Positions 52,193 through 61,243 of a stretch of 64,000 bases of DNA are shown here, in pieces. Under the pieces are notes generated by a model. The model saw only the letters and a program-made list of their open reading frames with translations, was not told the DNA's origin and searched no databases. Positions within the stretch are counted from its first letter, which is position 1, and each line of letters starts with the position of its first letter. The translations under genes were made by a program, and so were the position numbers. This DNA is from UBA4782 sp034429195 (GTDB lineage Bacteria; Chloroflexota; Anaerolineae; Anaerolineales; Anaerolineaceae): assembly GCA_034429195.1 (NCBI GenBank), contig DAOUGQ010000016.1, positions 1 through 64,000 on the forward strand, in the 5' to 3' direction.

Positions 52193-52455
52193 ATGCTGAC
52201 AGGTTTAACGAACAACAAACATGGTGATAACGCTGAACAAACAGTAGCAGCTTTCCTTCCATTGATCGAGAATGCCTGTAGAAAAAAAGAATCGTGTGTG
52301 ATAACAAGCGCATATCTATGATTCTCATTATGGTCTTGCAGGGAGTTTTTCTACGAACCGAACGCATCAAAGCTGATTTGAATGCAGTTATGCATAATCC
52401 GAATGAGCGGATGAAATCTGTCGATTCTTTGATCGACCAGTTGTTCAATTGCTAA
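52193..52455 (+). other. Two short overlapping frames, possible decayed gene
   Basis: 52193-52321 encodes 42 residues (LTNNKHGDNAEQTVAAFLPL in it) and its TGA overlaps the ATG of 52318-52455 (45 residues, with KADLNAVMHNPNERMKSVDS). The two look like halves of one protein with a frameshift, or two coupled small ORFs. Neither has a clear ribosome binding site. A strong terminator follows at 52481, which suggests a transcribed gene once ended here. The minus strand also has a frame over this stretch, so coding status is unsure. The rest of 52010-52692 shows nothing else. Confidence 0.35.
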
Positions 52456-52480
52456 CACTATTAATGATTCAATAGTTGAT

Positions 52481-52514
52481 AACCCCTGAAGTATTACACA
52501 CTTCAGGGGTTTTT
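52481..52514 (+). terminator. Rho-independent terminator
   Basis: AACCCCTGAAGT (52481-52492) pairs perfectly with ACTTCAGGGGTT (52500-52511) and ends in T5. It follows the small frames at 52193-52455. Confidence 0.85.
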
Positions 52515-52692
52515 GTATGCATTGAGGTAATGAAAAAAGTTGATCCAGATTTATCAATATTGGACATATACGCACAATTTGGTTTTTAGAATTTCTTTTT
52601 CCCTCAATCACAGATTTTTCATATTGTTAAAATCTATTTATGGATAGAATTGTAGATCAAAGCATTTCTTACAAGGAATTGGAGGTGACAGG

Positions 52693-53697
52693 ATGCAAAC
52701 GCAATTGACTATCCCCCACCGAGTTAAACCTGGAATGTGCCCCGTCAATGGGATCCGTGACATGGTTCAATGGTGCACAGGGAACGATTGGTCGAATGAA
52801 TTCCTGTGGGGGTTGGGGCAGGGGGCAGGATTTGCTTACCTGCGGTTTGATAAAGTTGATCCACCGCGCCAGGTATTCACGGGTAATGCTACTCCTCGCC
52901 AGCACAAATATCTCGCAGATCTGTTCAACGCGCCTTTCTCCAAATTCGAGAACCGGACTTTCAAGTTTTCATGGGGCAAGGCACAGGCAGCACTTGATTC
53001 TGGTACACCACCCATTCTTGGACCATTGGATATGTATCATCTGCGTTACTACCCGGAGCTTTACCATAAAAGGCATATCCCCATTCATTATGTATTACTG
53101 GTTGGGTATGACAATAAAAATGCTTTCATCCTTGATACTGGTGAGCCTGATGTACAGGAAATTTCTTTGGATGATTTACAGCAAGCCTGGGATGTCAATG
53201 TACCAGGACTAGGCAGGCGGAACCATGTGACGATCATGGAAATTCCGAAGGAATTGCAGCCGGTAGAAAAACTGATACATAAGGCGATCAAGGATAATTG
53301 CCAGATGATGCTTGAGCCACCTGTCAGTATGGTGGGCATTCCAGCAATGCGGAAGGTGGCATGCGATATAGGTCGCTGGGCGGAAGAGTTTGGGAAGGAT
53401 ACAGCAGAGAAATGTTATCTTCACGTTGTAGAGTATTTGAATTCTCCGCCTGATCCGCAAGGCAACCATCTCACCGCAGGCAGAGACCTGACTATTGCTT
53501 TCCTGGAGGAAGCTGGAGCAATGGCAGGGTTAGATTTCTCTTATGCTATCAAACTTTTACAAAAATCTATTTCTCTCATTCCAGCATTGGCTGGTTCCAT
53601 TCGAAAGAAAGATCTGGAAAAAGCGAGAAAGCTCTTCGATCAATTTGCTGATGTTGAAGAGCAGGCATTTCTTGAACTGAAGAAAAGAATTGAGTAA
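52693..53697 (+). CDS. BtrH N-terminal domain protein (papain-like acyltransferase family)
   Basis: The 334-residue protein matches the BtrH-type layout: an N-terminal papain-like domain with GMCPVNGIRDMVQW carrying the expected Cys (about residue 15), HYVLLVGYDNKNAFILDTG with the His, and a C-terminal all-helical domain of the kind that follows it (about residues 195-334). BtrH transfers an acyl side chain from a carrier protein onto an aminoglycoside in butirosin synthesis. Relatives occur in many lipid and natural-product settings. GGAGGTG precedes the ATG. There is no carrier protein or biosynthetic cluster near it, so its acyl donor and acceptor are unknown. It could also be an inactive binding member of the fold. 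Confidence 0.78.
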   Translation: MQTQLTIPHRVKPGMCPVNGIRDMVQWCTGNDWSNEFLWGLGQGAGFAYLRFDKVDPPRQVFTGNATPRQHKYLADLFNAPFSKFENRTFKFSWGKAQAALDSGTPPILGPLDMYHLRYYPELYHKRHIPIHYVLLVGYDNKNAFILDTGEPDVQEISLDDLQQAWDVNVPGLGRRNHVTIMEIPKELQPVEKLIHKAIKDNCQMMLEPPVSMVGIPAMRKVACDIGRWAEEFGKDTAEKCYLHVVEYLNSPPDPQGNHLTAGRDLTIAFLEEAGAMAGLDFSYAIKLLQKSISLIPALAGSIRKKDLEKARKLFDQFADVEEQAFLELKKRIE

Positions 53698-53893
53698 TTG
53701 ATTTTTATTCATGAATTCAGACCTCTGAATTCTTCTTTCACTTAAAGGTCAATTTTCACTTGTGAGGAATCCAAGAATCCTGTATCATACTTGAAGGTTC
53801 TATACCTTCGAAAAAAACTGCTGTTGGCTGCATAGACGACAATAATGCGCATAGTTGGCAGATAAAGATTTCATTGAATGGCAGGTCGTTGAC

Positions 53894-54337
53894 ATGGCTG
53901 GATCAAAGAAAGAAGAAAGAACCAGTTCTTTACTTCGCAGATTATTCAATACATCCGATCTTGAAGAATTCATGGAACGTAATGCCAGTGAAATGGTGAT
54001 TCCGCCATTCCATGAATATATATCAGGCCTTTGCACATCGCAGGGAAAGGTGCCGGAACAGGTTATCCGTCATGCTGCCATCGAACGTTCTTACGGTCAC
54101 CAACTTTTTAACGGAACGCGAAAACCATCAAGAGATAAAGTAATCCAATTGGCTTTTGGGTTGGAACTCGATCTGGATGGTACGCAAAAGTTATTACAAA
54201 TTGCTCAAAAAAATCCCTTATACCCAAAGATCAAGCGTGATGCAGCAATTCTCTACTGCATCAAAAATCAGAAAGACATTCTTGAAACTCAAAGTGTTCT
54301 TCTCAACCTGGGACTTTCATTATTGGGTGGCGAATAG
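53894..54337 (+). CDS. HTH protein coupled to Ser/Thr kinase
   Basis: 147 residues from the ATG at 53894. A TTG at 53855 in the same frame would add 13. The C-terminal half has an XRE-like helix-turn-helix (EQVIRHAAIERSYGHQLFNG ... PSRDKVIQLAFGLELDLDGTQKLLQIA). The N-terminal half is charged and helical. The stop is 3 bases before the kinase start, so the two are co-translated. HTH proteins of this type paired with a membrane Ser/Thr kinase are a recurrent arrangement in Gram-positive-type bacteria, and the HTH protein is a likely kinase substrate or partner (inference). Confidence 0.75.
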   Translation: MAGSKKEERTSSLLRRLFNTSDLEEFMERNASEMVIPPFHEYISGLCTSQGKVPEQVIRHAAIERSYGHQLFNGTRKPSRDKVIQLAFGLELDLDGTQKLLQIAQKNPLYPKIKRDAAILYCIKNQKDILETQSVLLNLGLSLLGGE

Positions 54338-54340
54338 ATA

Positions 54341-55945
54341 ATGATTGATGCTTTCATTGAACAATTTTTAACAGAATTTGATGATAGCTGTTATCCAGAA
54401 GAATTCCTTAAAAAATATGAATTAATTGAATGCCTTACTCACAACGAAATGGGGGAAACGCTTCTGGTTAAAGACTGGCTAACAGGTGAAAATTTTGTTG
54501 CGAAATGCTATCCCCAAAATACACTTTTACCCCGCACAATAGAAAGTGAGCTGCTGAAGAATCTACACCATGAGGGATTGCCCGCTTTTATTGGTGAGTA
54601 TCAAAATGAAAAAGTGGTTTGTGTGGTACGAAGGTATGCCAGCGGTACACCGCTGGATAAATTAGCGCATGATTCCCCATTGACCAAGAAGCAATCTGTG
54701 TCAATTGCTGTGCAGCTTTGTGATATTTTGACGTATCTTCACTCGCAAACCCCAGCCATTATTCATAGGGATATCAAACCACAAAACATCATCGTCGATG
54801 AAAGGGGAAAGATCACGCTGATTGATTTTGGAATCTCCCGTGTTTATGATGAATCTGCTTATGAAGATACTATAAATTTGGGTACAAAGCATTTTGCTGC
54901 ACCAGAACAATATGGGTATGCTCAAACAGATCGCCGAAGTGACATTTTTTCATTGGGTGTTTTACTTGGCTGGATGTTGACCGGTAAATTAGATGCGGTT
55001 CAGGCTCAAAAAGCAATAACCGATCTCCGGTTAAAAGCCGTTTTTAAAAAATGCACGGCTTTTGCACCTGAAGGACGGTATAAAAATGCCAACCAGTTAA
55101 GAGATGCATTGACTGGTCGTACCCTTCGAAGCTGGATACTGGTTTCTTTTTGTGCATTGGTGATGATTGCTGCAATTCTTTCTTATGGCAAATCCTCCAT
55201 TCTGACCAACCTCCATATGAATGGCATAGCTTTCCGTGAACCTCTTATCGAAGAAGCAGTGCGGTTATCGATTAATAAAGAAGCGGGTGAAGAGCTCACA
55301 GAAACTGATCTGCTCTCAGTAAGGGAATTACTTATTTATGGAAATAGAGCTGCTGCAAATGCAGAAATATTTAATAAGTATGGTGAAAGTTTTGTGAATA
55401 AGGATGGGACTATTCAACAAGGGGATATCACGACACTGGATGATCTTAAAAAACTACCGAATTTACGAAGTATCTCTTTGGTATATCAGAATATATCAGA
55501 CCTTACACCATTAGCGAAGCTTACTAATCTGGAATATCTAGATTTGCGCCACAACCCAATAGAAGATGTTACGCCTTTATCCAACCTGGCGTTGCTCAGT
55601 AATTTGTCTCTTTTTGGCACTGAGGTTTCTGATTTAACCGTTTTAAGTGGTTGCTCTCGATTAACAGCTTTGGATGTTGGTAGTACACAGGTTGAATCAA
55701 TTGCTGCCCTGGATGGATTGAATTCATTGCAAGTGTTGGCTATCCGGAAGGCACCACTGAGATCACTTGACCATATTGATACACATCCCATGTTGGAGAA
55801 AATCTATTTATCAGAAACGCAACTCCAGGATCTAACACCATTGCTTGAATTACCCAGATTAGAACTGGTGGAAGTAAGTAAAGATTTGCGGGCAGAAGCT
55901 GATGCCGTTACTGGTAGGGCACAGTTTTCAATCGTGTATCAATAA
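54341..55945 (+). CDS. Transmembrane Ser/Thr protein kinase with leucine-rich repeats
   Basis: 534 residues. The kinase domain spans about 26-260: Lys55 in VAKC, HRDIKPQN (142-149), DFG (162-164) and APE (187-189), all key residues present. One membrane helix follows (about 264-281). The outside part has a RLSINKEAGEELTETDLLSV lead-in (about 308-327) and then about six short leucine-rich repeats (374-515) of the ISDLTPLAKLTNLEYLDLR type, as in internalin-like domains. The glycine loop is not a clear GxGxxG. The layout fits a Hanks-type sensor kinase whose LRR domain reads an external ligand and signals to the cytoplasm. The partner HTH gene lies immediately upstream. Confidence 0.9.
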   Translation: MIDAFIEQFLTEFDDSCYPEEFLKKYELIECLTHNEMGETLLVKDWLTGENFVAKCYPQNTLLPRTIESELLKNLHHEGLPAFIGEYQNEKVVCVVRRYASGTPLDKLAHDSPLTKKQSVSIAVQLCDILTYLHSQTPAIIHRDIKPQNIIVDERGKITLIDFGISRVYDESAYEDTINLGTKHFAAPEQYGYAQTDRRSDIFSLGVLLGWMLTGKLDAVQAQKAITDLRLKAVFKKCTAFAPEGRYKNANQLRDALTGRTLRSWILVSFCALVMIAAILSYGKSSILTNLHMNGIAFREPLIEEAVRLSINKEAGEELTETDLLSVRELLIYGNRAAANAEIFNKYGESFVNKDGTIQQGDITTLDDLKKLPNLRSISLVYQNISDLTPLAKLTNLEYLDLRHNPIEDVTPLSNLALLSNLSLFGTEVSDLTVLSGCSRLTALDVGSTQVESIAALDGLNSLQVLAIRKAPLRSLDHIDTHPMLEKIYLSETQLQDLTPLLELPRLELVEVSKDLRAEADAVTGRAQFSIVYQ

Positions 55946-56105
55946 TCTCAAGAATTAGCTTTACAAATAAGAAATGTGTGCAGGTTGCACACCACTGGGA
56001 TTCATTTGTCCGGTAAAATCCTGATAGTTATTAAGAATCCATCCTGAGTCCCAGATGATAACCTCTGGAATATCATTACTGATCACACAATGAAAGAGGA
56101 ACACA

Positions 56106-56192
56106 ATGAAGAAAGTTGACCTGTTCGCCTTATTCAATGGGGATAGTGCGAATATCACCAGACAAGATTTGCTTAACGATTATCATGTTTAA
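56106..56192 (+). CDS. Short ORF upstream of membrane protein, 28 residues
   Basis: ATG at 56106 has AGAGGA 6 bases upstream and encodes a 28-residue peptide (MKKVDLFALFNGDSANIT in it). It ends just inside the longest possible frame of the next gene. It could be a leader peptide, a tiny protein or a gene remnant. No family is recognised. Confidence 0.35.
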   Translation: MKKVDLFALFNGDSANITRQDLLNDYHV

Positions 56193-56229
56193 ATGTAAAG
56201 CGAGAGATCCTTTACTGGGAAAAATTGGG

Positions 56230-56796
56230 ATGAAAGAACTCTTTGAAAAAGTAAAATTTTATATTGTCATTTTTGGCATCATCGGGCTGATCATGGGAGT
56301 GATCAACACAATTAAGGGGAAAAGCGATCTGGCGAAAACCGGTTTCATGTTCTTTGGGACTGCGATAATCGTTGTTTTGGCGACCTATGTTTTCTCTAAA
56401 ATGAATGAAAATAAACCAGACACCAAACCCCAAAACCAGACCCCCGTAGCTATAAAGGATGATCAACCTCTTACTATTCTGGGGATTGTTGTACTCCTGG
56501 AAAATCCACTGAAAAGTGATTCTGATAAAAATGCATTAATCCGTTCTATCTTTGATCAGCAGATAAAAGAATTCAAGCGAGTCATTACACCCACAACAAA
56601 GATACAGATCATCGTTGCCGGTTCCAGCCTGGATGACGATGCCTATATATACGGTGTTTGCAGAAGTGCATTTGATGGTTTGGATTCCTATGCAAATAAT
56701 GATGAATTCTTACAACGAGTTGCCACGGGTTCTTTTCAAGCCAGTGATGGCAATCGTGGAAAACACTATGCTTTTTTGAACCGGAAATTAACATAA
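56230..56796 (+). CDS. Small membrane protein with two helices
   Basis: 188 residues from the ATG at 56230. The same frame is open further upstream (ATG 56185, 56116) but those starts overlap the short ORF and give no conserved-looking sequence. Two hydrophobic helices (about residues 9-28 and 39-57, FYIVIFGIIGLIMGVI and FMFFGTAIIVVLATYVF) are followed by a Gln/Pro-rich linker and a soluble C-terminal domain with ITPTTKIQIIVAGSSLDDD and YGVCRSAFDGLDSY. Family unknown. It follows the kinase gene but with a 284-base gap. Confidence 0.6.
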   Translation: MKELFEKVKFYIVIFGIIGLIMGVINTIKGKSDLAKTGFMFFGTAIIVVLATYVFSKMNENKPDTKPQNQTPVAIKDDQPLTILGIVVLLENPLKSDSDKNALIRSIFDQQIKEFKRVITPTTKIQIIVAGSSLDDDAYIYGVCRSAFDGLDSYANNDEFLQRVATGSFQASDGNRGKHYAFLNRKLT

Positions 56797-56872
56797 GAAA
56801 TACACCTGCATAGGTTCAATCATTGCAGGTTCACCGCGAAGTTCACGCAATAACTATATGGATAGGAACATT

Positions 56873-58843
56873 ATGAAAAAAATTTCCCTTTCGATCGTTG
56901 CCATATTTTGTATTTTTTCCATACTAGCCACCAGTTGTGGCAATACAGCTCCAGCTACCCTACCTCCGGCGACAGAAACTGCAGTTTCGACCGAAACTGC
57001 TACAGAGGGTATTCCCGAACCTACATTAACCCTCTCTCCAACACCTGAGCCGGAACCCATACCCTGTACCATAGCATTTGAAACGTCGCGTGATGGTAAC
57101 TGGGAGGTGTACCGGATGAATCCTGATGGAAGCAATCCGATAAATCTTTCTAACAATCCTGGTGATGATGTCCATCCTGCTTGGTCACCGGATGGCAGTC
57201 AGGTTGTTTTTGCTTCGAATCGTGAAAATGATGATGGGAGTGTGAATGCCATCTACATAATGAATGCCGATGGCAGCAATGTGCGCCAATTTACCCATGA
57301 ATATTATAGCGATTGGCCGGATTGGTCTCATGATGGTTCTGCGATCATCTTTTCCAGTGGTGATGATATATTTATAACCAAAGCTGAAGAAGGCGCAGAT
57401 CTGATCAATCTTACCAACAGCCCTGAAAAAGATATTCAACCATCCTGGTCGCCAGATGGCAGTAAGATTGCCTGGTTATCTGGTGATGATGGGAACTGGA
57501 ATGTTTTTGTAATGAATCCAGATGGCAGTAATGTAGTGCAGATTACCGACAATGGCGAAGTTTCTTCTGTTCGATGGACTGTTGACGGAAGGCTTCTGAC
57601 CGGATGGGGGTGGAAAGATAAAGAGCAAATCTGCAACAATTGTGTGGTGAATGTGGATGGTTCGGAAATCATAGACGCGGGTGGAAAAGGTTCAATAAGG
57701 GACTACATCCCATTTTGGACGATGGACGGTGAGAAAGTAGAGATCGCTGCAATCGATGCAATCACCGGTGATAGTGAAATATTCCTTGTGGGTGAAATTT
57801 TTCCTGACCTCTTTTTTAACCTGACTAACAATCCTTCTGCTGATCAATTTCCTGCCTGGCCGGCTAATTGCGGACCTGTTACCGATGAAACGGTTATTGC
57901 AGAAGAAACTGAGGCAACTACACCAGATGAATTCATTTTTGGATATCTCGGAGCTGAAGGGAACACTGCTTTGCAAAGAGAAGAAGAGCTGCTCAAAGCG
58001 TGTAACGAACTACAAATTCAGTGTGTAAAAGGCGAGAGCATTTCTGCATTGTCTGAACAAAATGTCAATGCAATCATCGCTTTCTCGAACCGATTCCATG
58101 TATTGGGTGCAAGCTCTGAAATCCATGATGCGGTATCGAAAGGGATTCTTCTTATTATGCTGAATGCTGAAACAGGTGACCCAGGTGCCTATAATTTATC
58201 TGTGGAGTCAGATTCAACCATTTCGACCTTGAAATGGATTTTCACAGAAATGGGTGGCACAGGAGATTTCGCTTATTATAATTTTGGGCAAAATGATTTC
58301 ATCCAATCACTGATTGATCAAACATTGAAAGAGTATCCAGGGATCAATGCAACCTCAAAGCCAGCGGATTTTAGTGTTCAACTTACTGAAAATGACATAA
58401 CAACCCTTGTTAACTCAAACCCAAATCTTGGGGGGATATGGACGGATCAATTCTTAAACAATGTTTTCTGGGGCGTAAATAAAGCTCAGGCTGAGCATCT
58501 GCCGGCAATACCTTGCGCTTCTCGGAAGGATATCCTTCAATCGTGGAGTGATAAAAAAGCGTCAGATCCGTCTTTTAAATGTTATTCGACCATCAAACCT
58601 GGGGGAACGGGTTACGAAGGCGTTTATGTTGCCTATTACATTTTGACTGGTGAAGAAATTAATCCGGCAGCGCTGGGTGGGTTACAGGGCAATACCTTCT
58701 TGTATGATTATCCGGTGATAACCAACGATAACCTGGATGAATGGCTTGCAAAAATCGACTCATTTCGTAGAGTTGATGGGGATAATCTAGAAATCCCACC
58801 CATGACACCTGATGAGATCAAAGCAAAATGGTTTCTTGAATAA
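56873..58843 (+). CDS. Lipoprotein: TolB-like propeller fused to a type 1 periplasmic binding protein domain
   Basis: 656 residues from the ATG at 56873, which has AGGAAC 5 bases upstream (15 bases after an alternative ATG at 56858). The N-terminus is a signal peptide ending in LATSC, a lipobox-like site, then a Pro/Thr/Glu-rich spacer. Residues about 65-325 hold repeated propeller blades (RMNPDGSN, PAWSPDGSQVVFASNRE, PSWSPDGSKIAW), as in TolB. From about 345 a separate domain starts with EFIFGYLGAEG and includes NAIIAFSNRF and GGIWTDQFLNN, like sugar-binding periplasmic proteins. A typical domain end (PVITNDNLDEWLAKID) is present. Role: likely extracytoplasmic ligand sensing or binding. Ligand unknown. 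No transporter genes adjoin it. Confidence 0.8.
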   Translation: MKKISLSIVAIFCIFSILATSCGNTAPATLPPATETAVSTETATEGIPEPTLTLSPTPEPEPIPCTIAFETSRDGNWEVYRMNPDGSNPINLSNNPGDDVHPAWSPDGSQVVFASNRENDDGSVNAIYIMNADGSNVRQFTHEYYSDWPDWSHDGSAIIFSSGDDIFITKAEEGADLINLTNSPEKDIQPSWSPDGSKIAWLSGDDGNWNVFVMNPDGSNVVQITDNGEVSSVRWTVDGRLLTGWGWKDKEQICNNCVVNVDGSEIIDAGGKGSIRDYIPFWTMDGEKVEIAAIDAITGDSEIFLVGEIFPDLFFNLTNNPSADQFPAWPANCGPVTDETVIAEETEATTPDEFIFGYLGAEGNTALQREEELLKACNELQIQCVKGESISALSEQNVNAIIAFSNRFHVLGASSEIHDAVSKGILLIMLNAETGDPGAYNLSVESDSTISTLKWIFTEMGGTGDFAYYNFGQNDFIQSLIDQTLKEYPGINATSKPADFSVQLTENDITTLVNSNPNLGGIWTDQFLNNVFWGVNKAQAEHLPAIPCASRKDILQSWSDKKASDPSFKCYSTIKPGGTGYEGVYVAYYILTGEEINPAALGGLQGNTFLYDYPVITNDNLDEWLAKIDSFRRVDGDNLEIPPMTPDEIKAKWFLE

Positions 58844-58897
58844 TATCCATAAAAGTGATCAGTGATTCTAACCAGAAATTGCCGATCGAGGGGTCGA

Positions 58898-58930
58898 TAC
58901 CAGGATGGTCGCACCGTGACCATCCTGGTA
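58898..58930. terminator. Perfect 13-bp hairpin between convergent genes
   Basis: TACCAGGATGGTC (58898-58910) pairs with GACCATCCTGGTA (58918-58930) around a 7-base loop. No long U-tract follows on either strand. Its location between convergent genes suggests bidirectional termination. Confidence 0.6.
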
Positions 58931-58982
58931 TGTGTATATCCAATGAACATGAATTGGAATGAAAATTCTTAGGGAAATGGTG

Positions 58983-60470
58983 TCAATAAGAAAATGGCTT
59001 CTTTTCTGCCTTACAGATCCGCATAATAGTATCTTTGCCGGTGATCAATGCAACTGGCAGCCCGCCCGGGGGTTGGAGCCATTGACCGCTTAAAAACAGG
59101 TTTCGCAGCCCTTTGATCTTTCCGGTGTGCACCATCATTTTCCCGTTAATGGTTGGCAGGAACGACATGAATGCTCCCCGATACGCGTTACATCTCTGCT
59201 CGTAAGTAATAGGAGTGGCTATGTCGAGGAGAGTGAGTTTTCCTTGCATATGGGGAAAATGGCTTTCCACCGCTTGGATGACTGCTTTCCCGATCCTGTT
59301 TTTTTCCTGTTGATACCCAATGGGATTTGCTGCCAGGGGATGCCAGGCATCATAGTCATGCTGAAATTGATTGATACTGCAGGTGATCAATGTATGTCCG
59401 GCTGGAGCAAAATCGGGTTCGTGACCATAATGGGTGATTGTCAGAGTATTGATGGAAGTACCATTGATCATGATTGGAGACACAGAAAAGCGCAGACTGC
59501 GTGGATAGCCATCCATAGTTCCTTCATAACCCAATGCAATGTGAATCTCCGATGCCAGTGGATAATCTTTTGGATTGCTGAATCGTTTTTGAAAGTCGGG
59601 ATCGGGATATTTTCCTTTCAATAAACGTTCGTAGAATTGGTAGGCATCGCATGCGGTAATAAAATAATCGGCTTCAAAAGTTTTTCCATTGCCGGCAATC
59701 GCGAGCAGAACTGAATTCCTGTCAACGATCAACTCTGTTATCTCACAGGGAGTCTCAATCTTTCCTCCCAGTGATATATAGCGATCTACCATGCGTAGGG
59801 CAAAATTTCTCGAACCACCACGCGGGATGGATGCTTTTCCTGCTGTGAAATTGGCAAGCGCAAAAAAGAGCGATGCAGCAGAGTACCCTTCAGGTAAAAA
59901 AGATGCCAGGGTTTCGCGTAATGCAGGGTGCCTGAAGCTTTGAGCATACTCTTTTAAACCAATCTTGCCATATTTCTGTAGAACCATACCCACATCTTTC
60001 ATCGAAAGCAGATATTGAATTTTTTCAAACGGGTTCATCAGATCTTCAGGCTTTTTTACCGGTACTTCATAAGATTGTAATTGCCTGATCGTTTGGCAAA
60101 AGTCTTGGATGGCGGGTTCATCCTGTGGAGATAGCTCCAGCCAACTGGATTCCAGTCTATCGAGATTACGGTAGAGGTGCACAATAAAACCGTCATATTC
60201 AACAGCTAGAAAACTCTCTGGCTCATATATCTCGACCTCTTCCAGTGCACCAACGGTTGTCCAGAGATCGTGAATGGGGGTTCCTTTTTTCGTACCCACC
60301 AGCCAATGGATACACCCATCAATATAGTACTCATGACGATTCCACCCGGTACATAACCCTCCCAATGTGCGGTTCTTTTCCAGGATCACACTTTCAAAGC
60401 CGTTCTTTTGGGCAAAGATTCCTGCGCTCAAGCCGGCAATTCCCCCGCCAATGATGGCTATCTTTTTCAC
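58983..60470 (-). CDS. FAD-dependent carotenoid/phytoene desaturase-like oxidoreductase
   Basis: 495 residues. The N-terminus has the dinucleotide-binding motif IGGGIAGLSAGIFAQKNG followed by LEKNRTLGGLC, and the C-terminus has LFLSGQWLQPPGGLPVA, the FAD-binding end of this superfamily. The middle has SIPRGGSRNFALRMVDRY, as in phytoene desaturases and CrtISO-like enzymes. Such enzymes desaturate or isomerise carotenoids or related lipids. No other carotenoid gene is in the window, so the substrate is uncertain and a retinol-saturase-like role is possible. The start is a GTG at 60470 with GGAGGG upstream. It is 29 bases after the CPBP protease gene, so probably one operon. Confidence 0.83.
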   Translation of the reverse strand: MKKIAIIGGGIAGLSAGIFAQKNGFESVILEKNRTLGGLCTGWNRHEYYIDGCIHWLVGTKKGTPIHDLWTTVGALEEVEIYEPESFLAVEYDGFIVHLYRNLDRLESSWLELSPQDEPAIQDFCQTIRQLQSYEVPVKKPEDLMNPFEKIQYLLSMKDVGMVLQKYGKIGLKEYAQSFRHPALRETLASFLPEGYSAASLFFALANFTAGKASIPRGGSRNFALRMVDRYISLGGKIETPCEITELIVDRNSVLLAIAGNGKTFEADYFITACDAYQFYERLLKGKYPDPDFQKRFSNPKDYPLASEIHIALGYEGTMDGYPRSLRFSVSPIMINGTSINTLTITHYGHEPDFAPAGHTLITCSINQFQHDYDAWHPLAANPIGYQQEKNRIGKAVIQAVESHFPHMQGKLTLLDIATPITYEQRCNAYRGAFMSFLPTINGKMMVHTGKIKGLRNLFLSGQWLQPPGGLPVALITGKDTIMRICKAEKKPFSY

Positions 60471-60499
60471 TTTTAATAACCCTCCTGATCTAAACCATT

Positions 60500-61243
60500 T
60501 TACCCTCCAATGTGACTCATACCTGCAATAAAAATTATTCCAGTGGTCACATCTACCAGGTTACACATTATGTGAAGAATGATCGAAAGATACAGGTTAC
60601 CCCGTTTAGTGGCGTAAGCAATTGGCAGAAAACCAATTGTCCGCGTAATGATAAACCAGGGTGACCACGTATGATAAAGTGCGAACAGAAAGCAATGCAA
60701 CAGCGGTGCCCATTTCCTGGCATAATTCATGCGCGGCAACAAAAAACCGCGGAAATATAACTCTTCTATCAGGGGACCAACAAACGCTACAAAAATTATG
60801 ATTAATCCATAAGTGATCATGAGAGTTTCCCGCGAATACCCGCCTGTCAAACCATTTTCCAACAAAGGAATCATTGAGAAAAGATTCGTTTGAAGAAAAT
60901 TATCGACGGGTTTCATCACGGTAAAGACAATTCCGATCAATCCAAACAAAATTGGTGCCCATACGAAATATTGCCAAATGGGAATTGGGCGGCGATACAT
61001 CACAATGCCTTGCAGAGAAAAGCGACCATTTCTTTTTTTTCCCTGATACAGTAGAACTCCCAGTTCAAAAGGTATCAGAGCGAGGGGAATGGCACATACC
61101 AGTGCCAGGATTGATGGGAATCCCCATCTGTGAACAAGTGGAGTCAGGAGGTAATAAACCCCGCCAATGAGAAGCCCTGGCGCCAGATGGTAGAATAATG
61201 ATTTTCCAAAGCTGTGTTGATCAACGACTGATGTTTCATTCAT
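60500..61243 (-). CDS. CPBP-family intramembrane protease (CAAX protease-like)
   Basis: 247 residues with about seven or eight hydrophobic segments. The motifs of the family are present: GPLIEELYFRGFLLPRM (EExxxR, about 156-172), FLFALYHTW (FxxxH), and LSIILHIMCNL (HxxxN/B). These form the glutamate and histidine metal site in the membrane. CPBP proteins cleave prenylated or other membrane substrates, and bacterial members often act in peptide resistance or maturation of exported peptides. AAGGTG precedes the ATG. It is the first gene of a probable operon with the FAD oxidoreductase. Confidence 0.83.
   Translation of the reverse strand: MNETSVVDQHSFGKSLFYHLAPGLLIGGVYYLLTPLVHRWGFPSILALVCAIPLALIPFELGVLLYQGKKRNGRFSLQGIVMYRRPIPIWQYFVWAPILFGLIGIVFTVMKPVDNFLQTNLFSMIPLLENGLTGGYSRETLMITYGLIIIFVAFVGPLIEELYFRGFLLPRMNYARKWAPLLHCFLFALYHTWSPWFIITRTIGFLPIAYATKRGNLYLSIILHIMCNLVDVTTGIIFIAGMSHIGG

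Noticed and set aside
55961..56158. 65-codon minus-strand frame between kinase and membrane protein
   Set aside because: Some stretches look protein-like, but there is no start signal or known motif, and it overlaps the better-supported short ORF on the plus strand.
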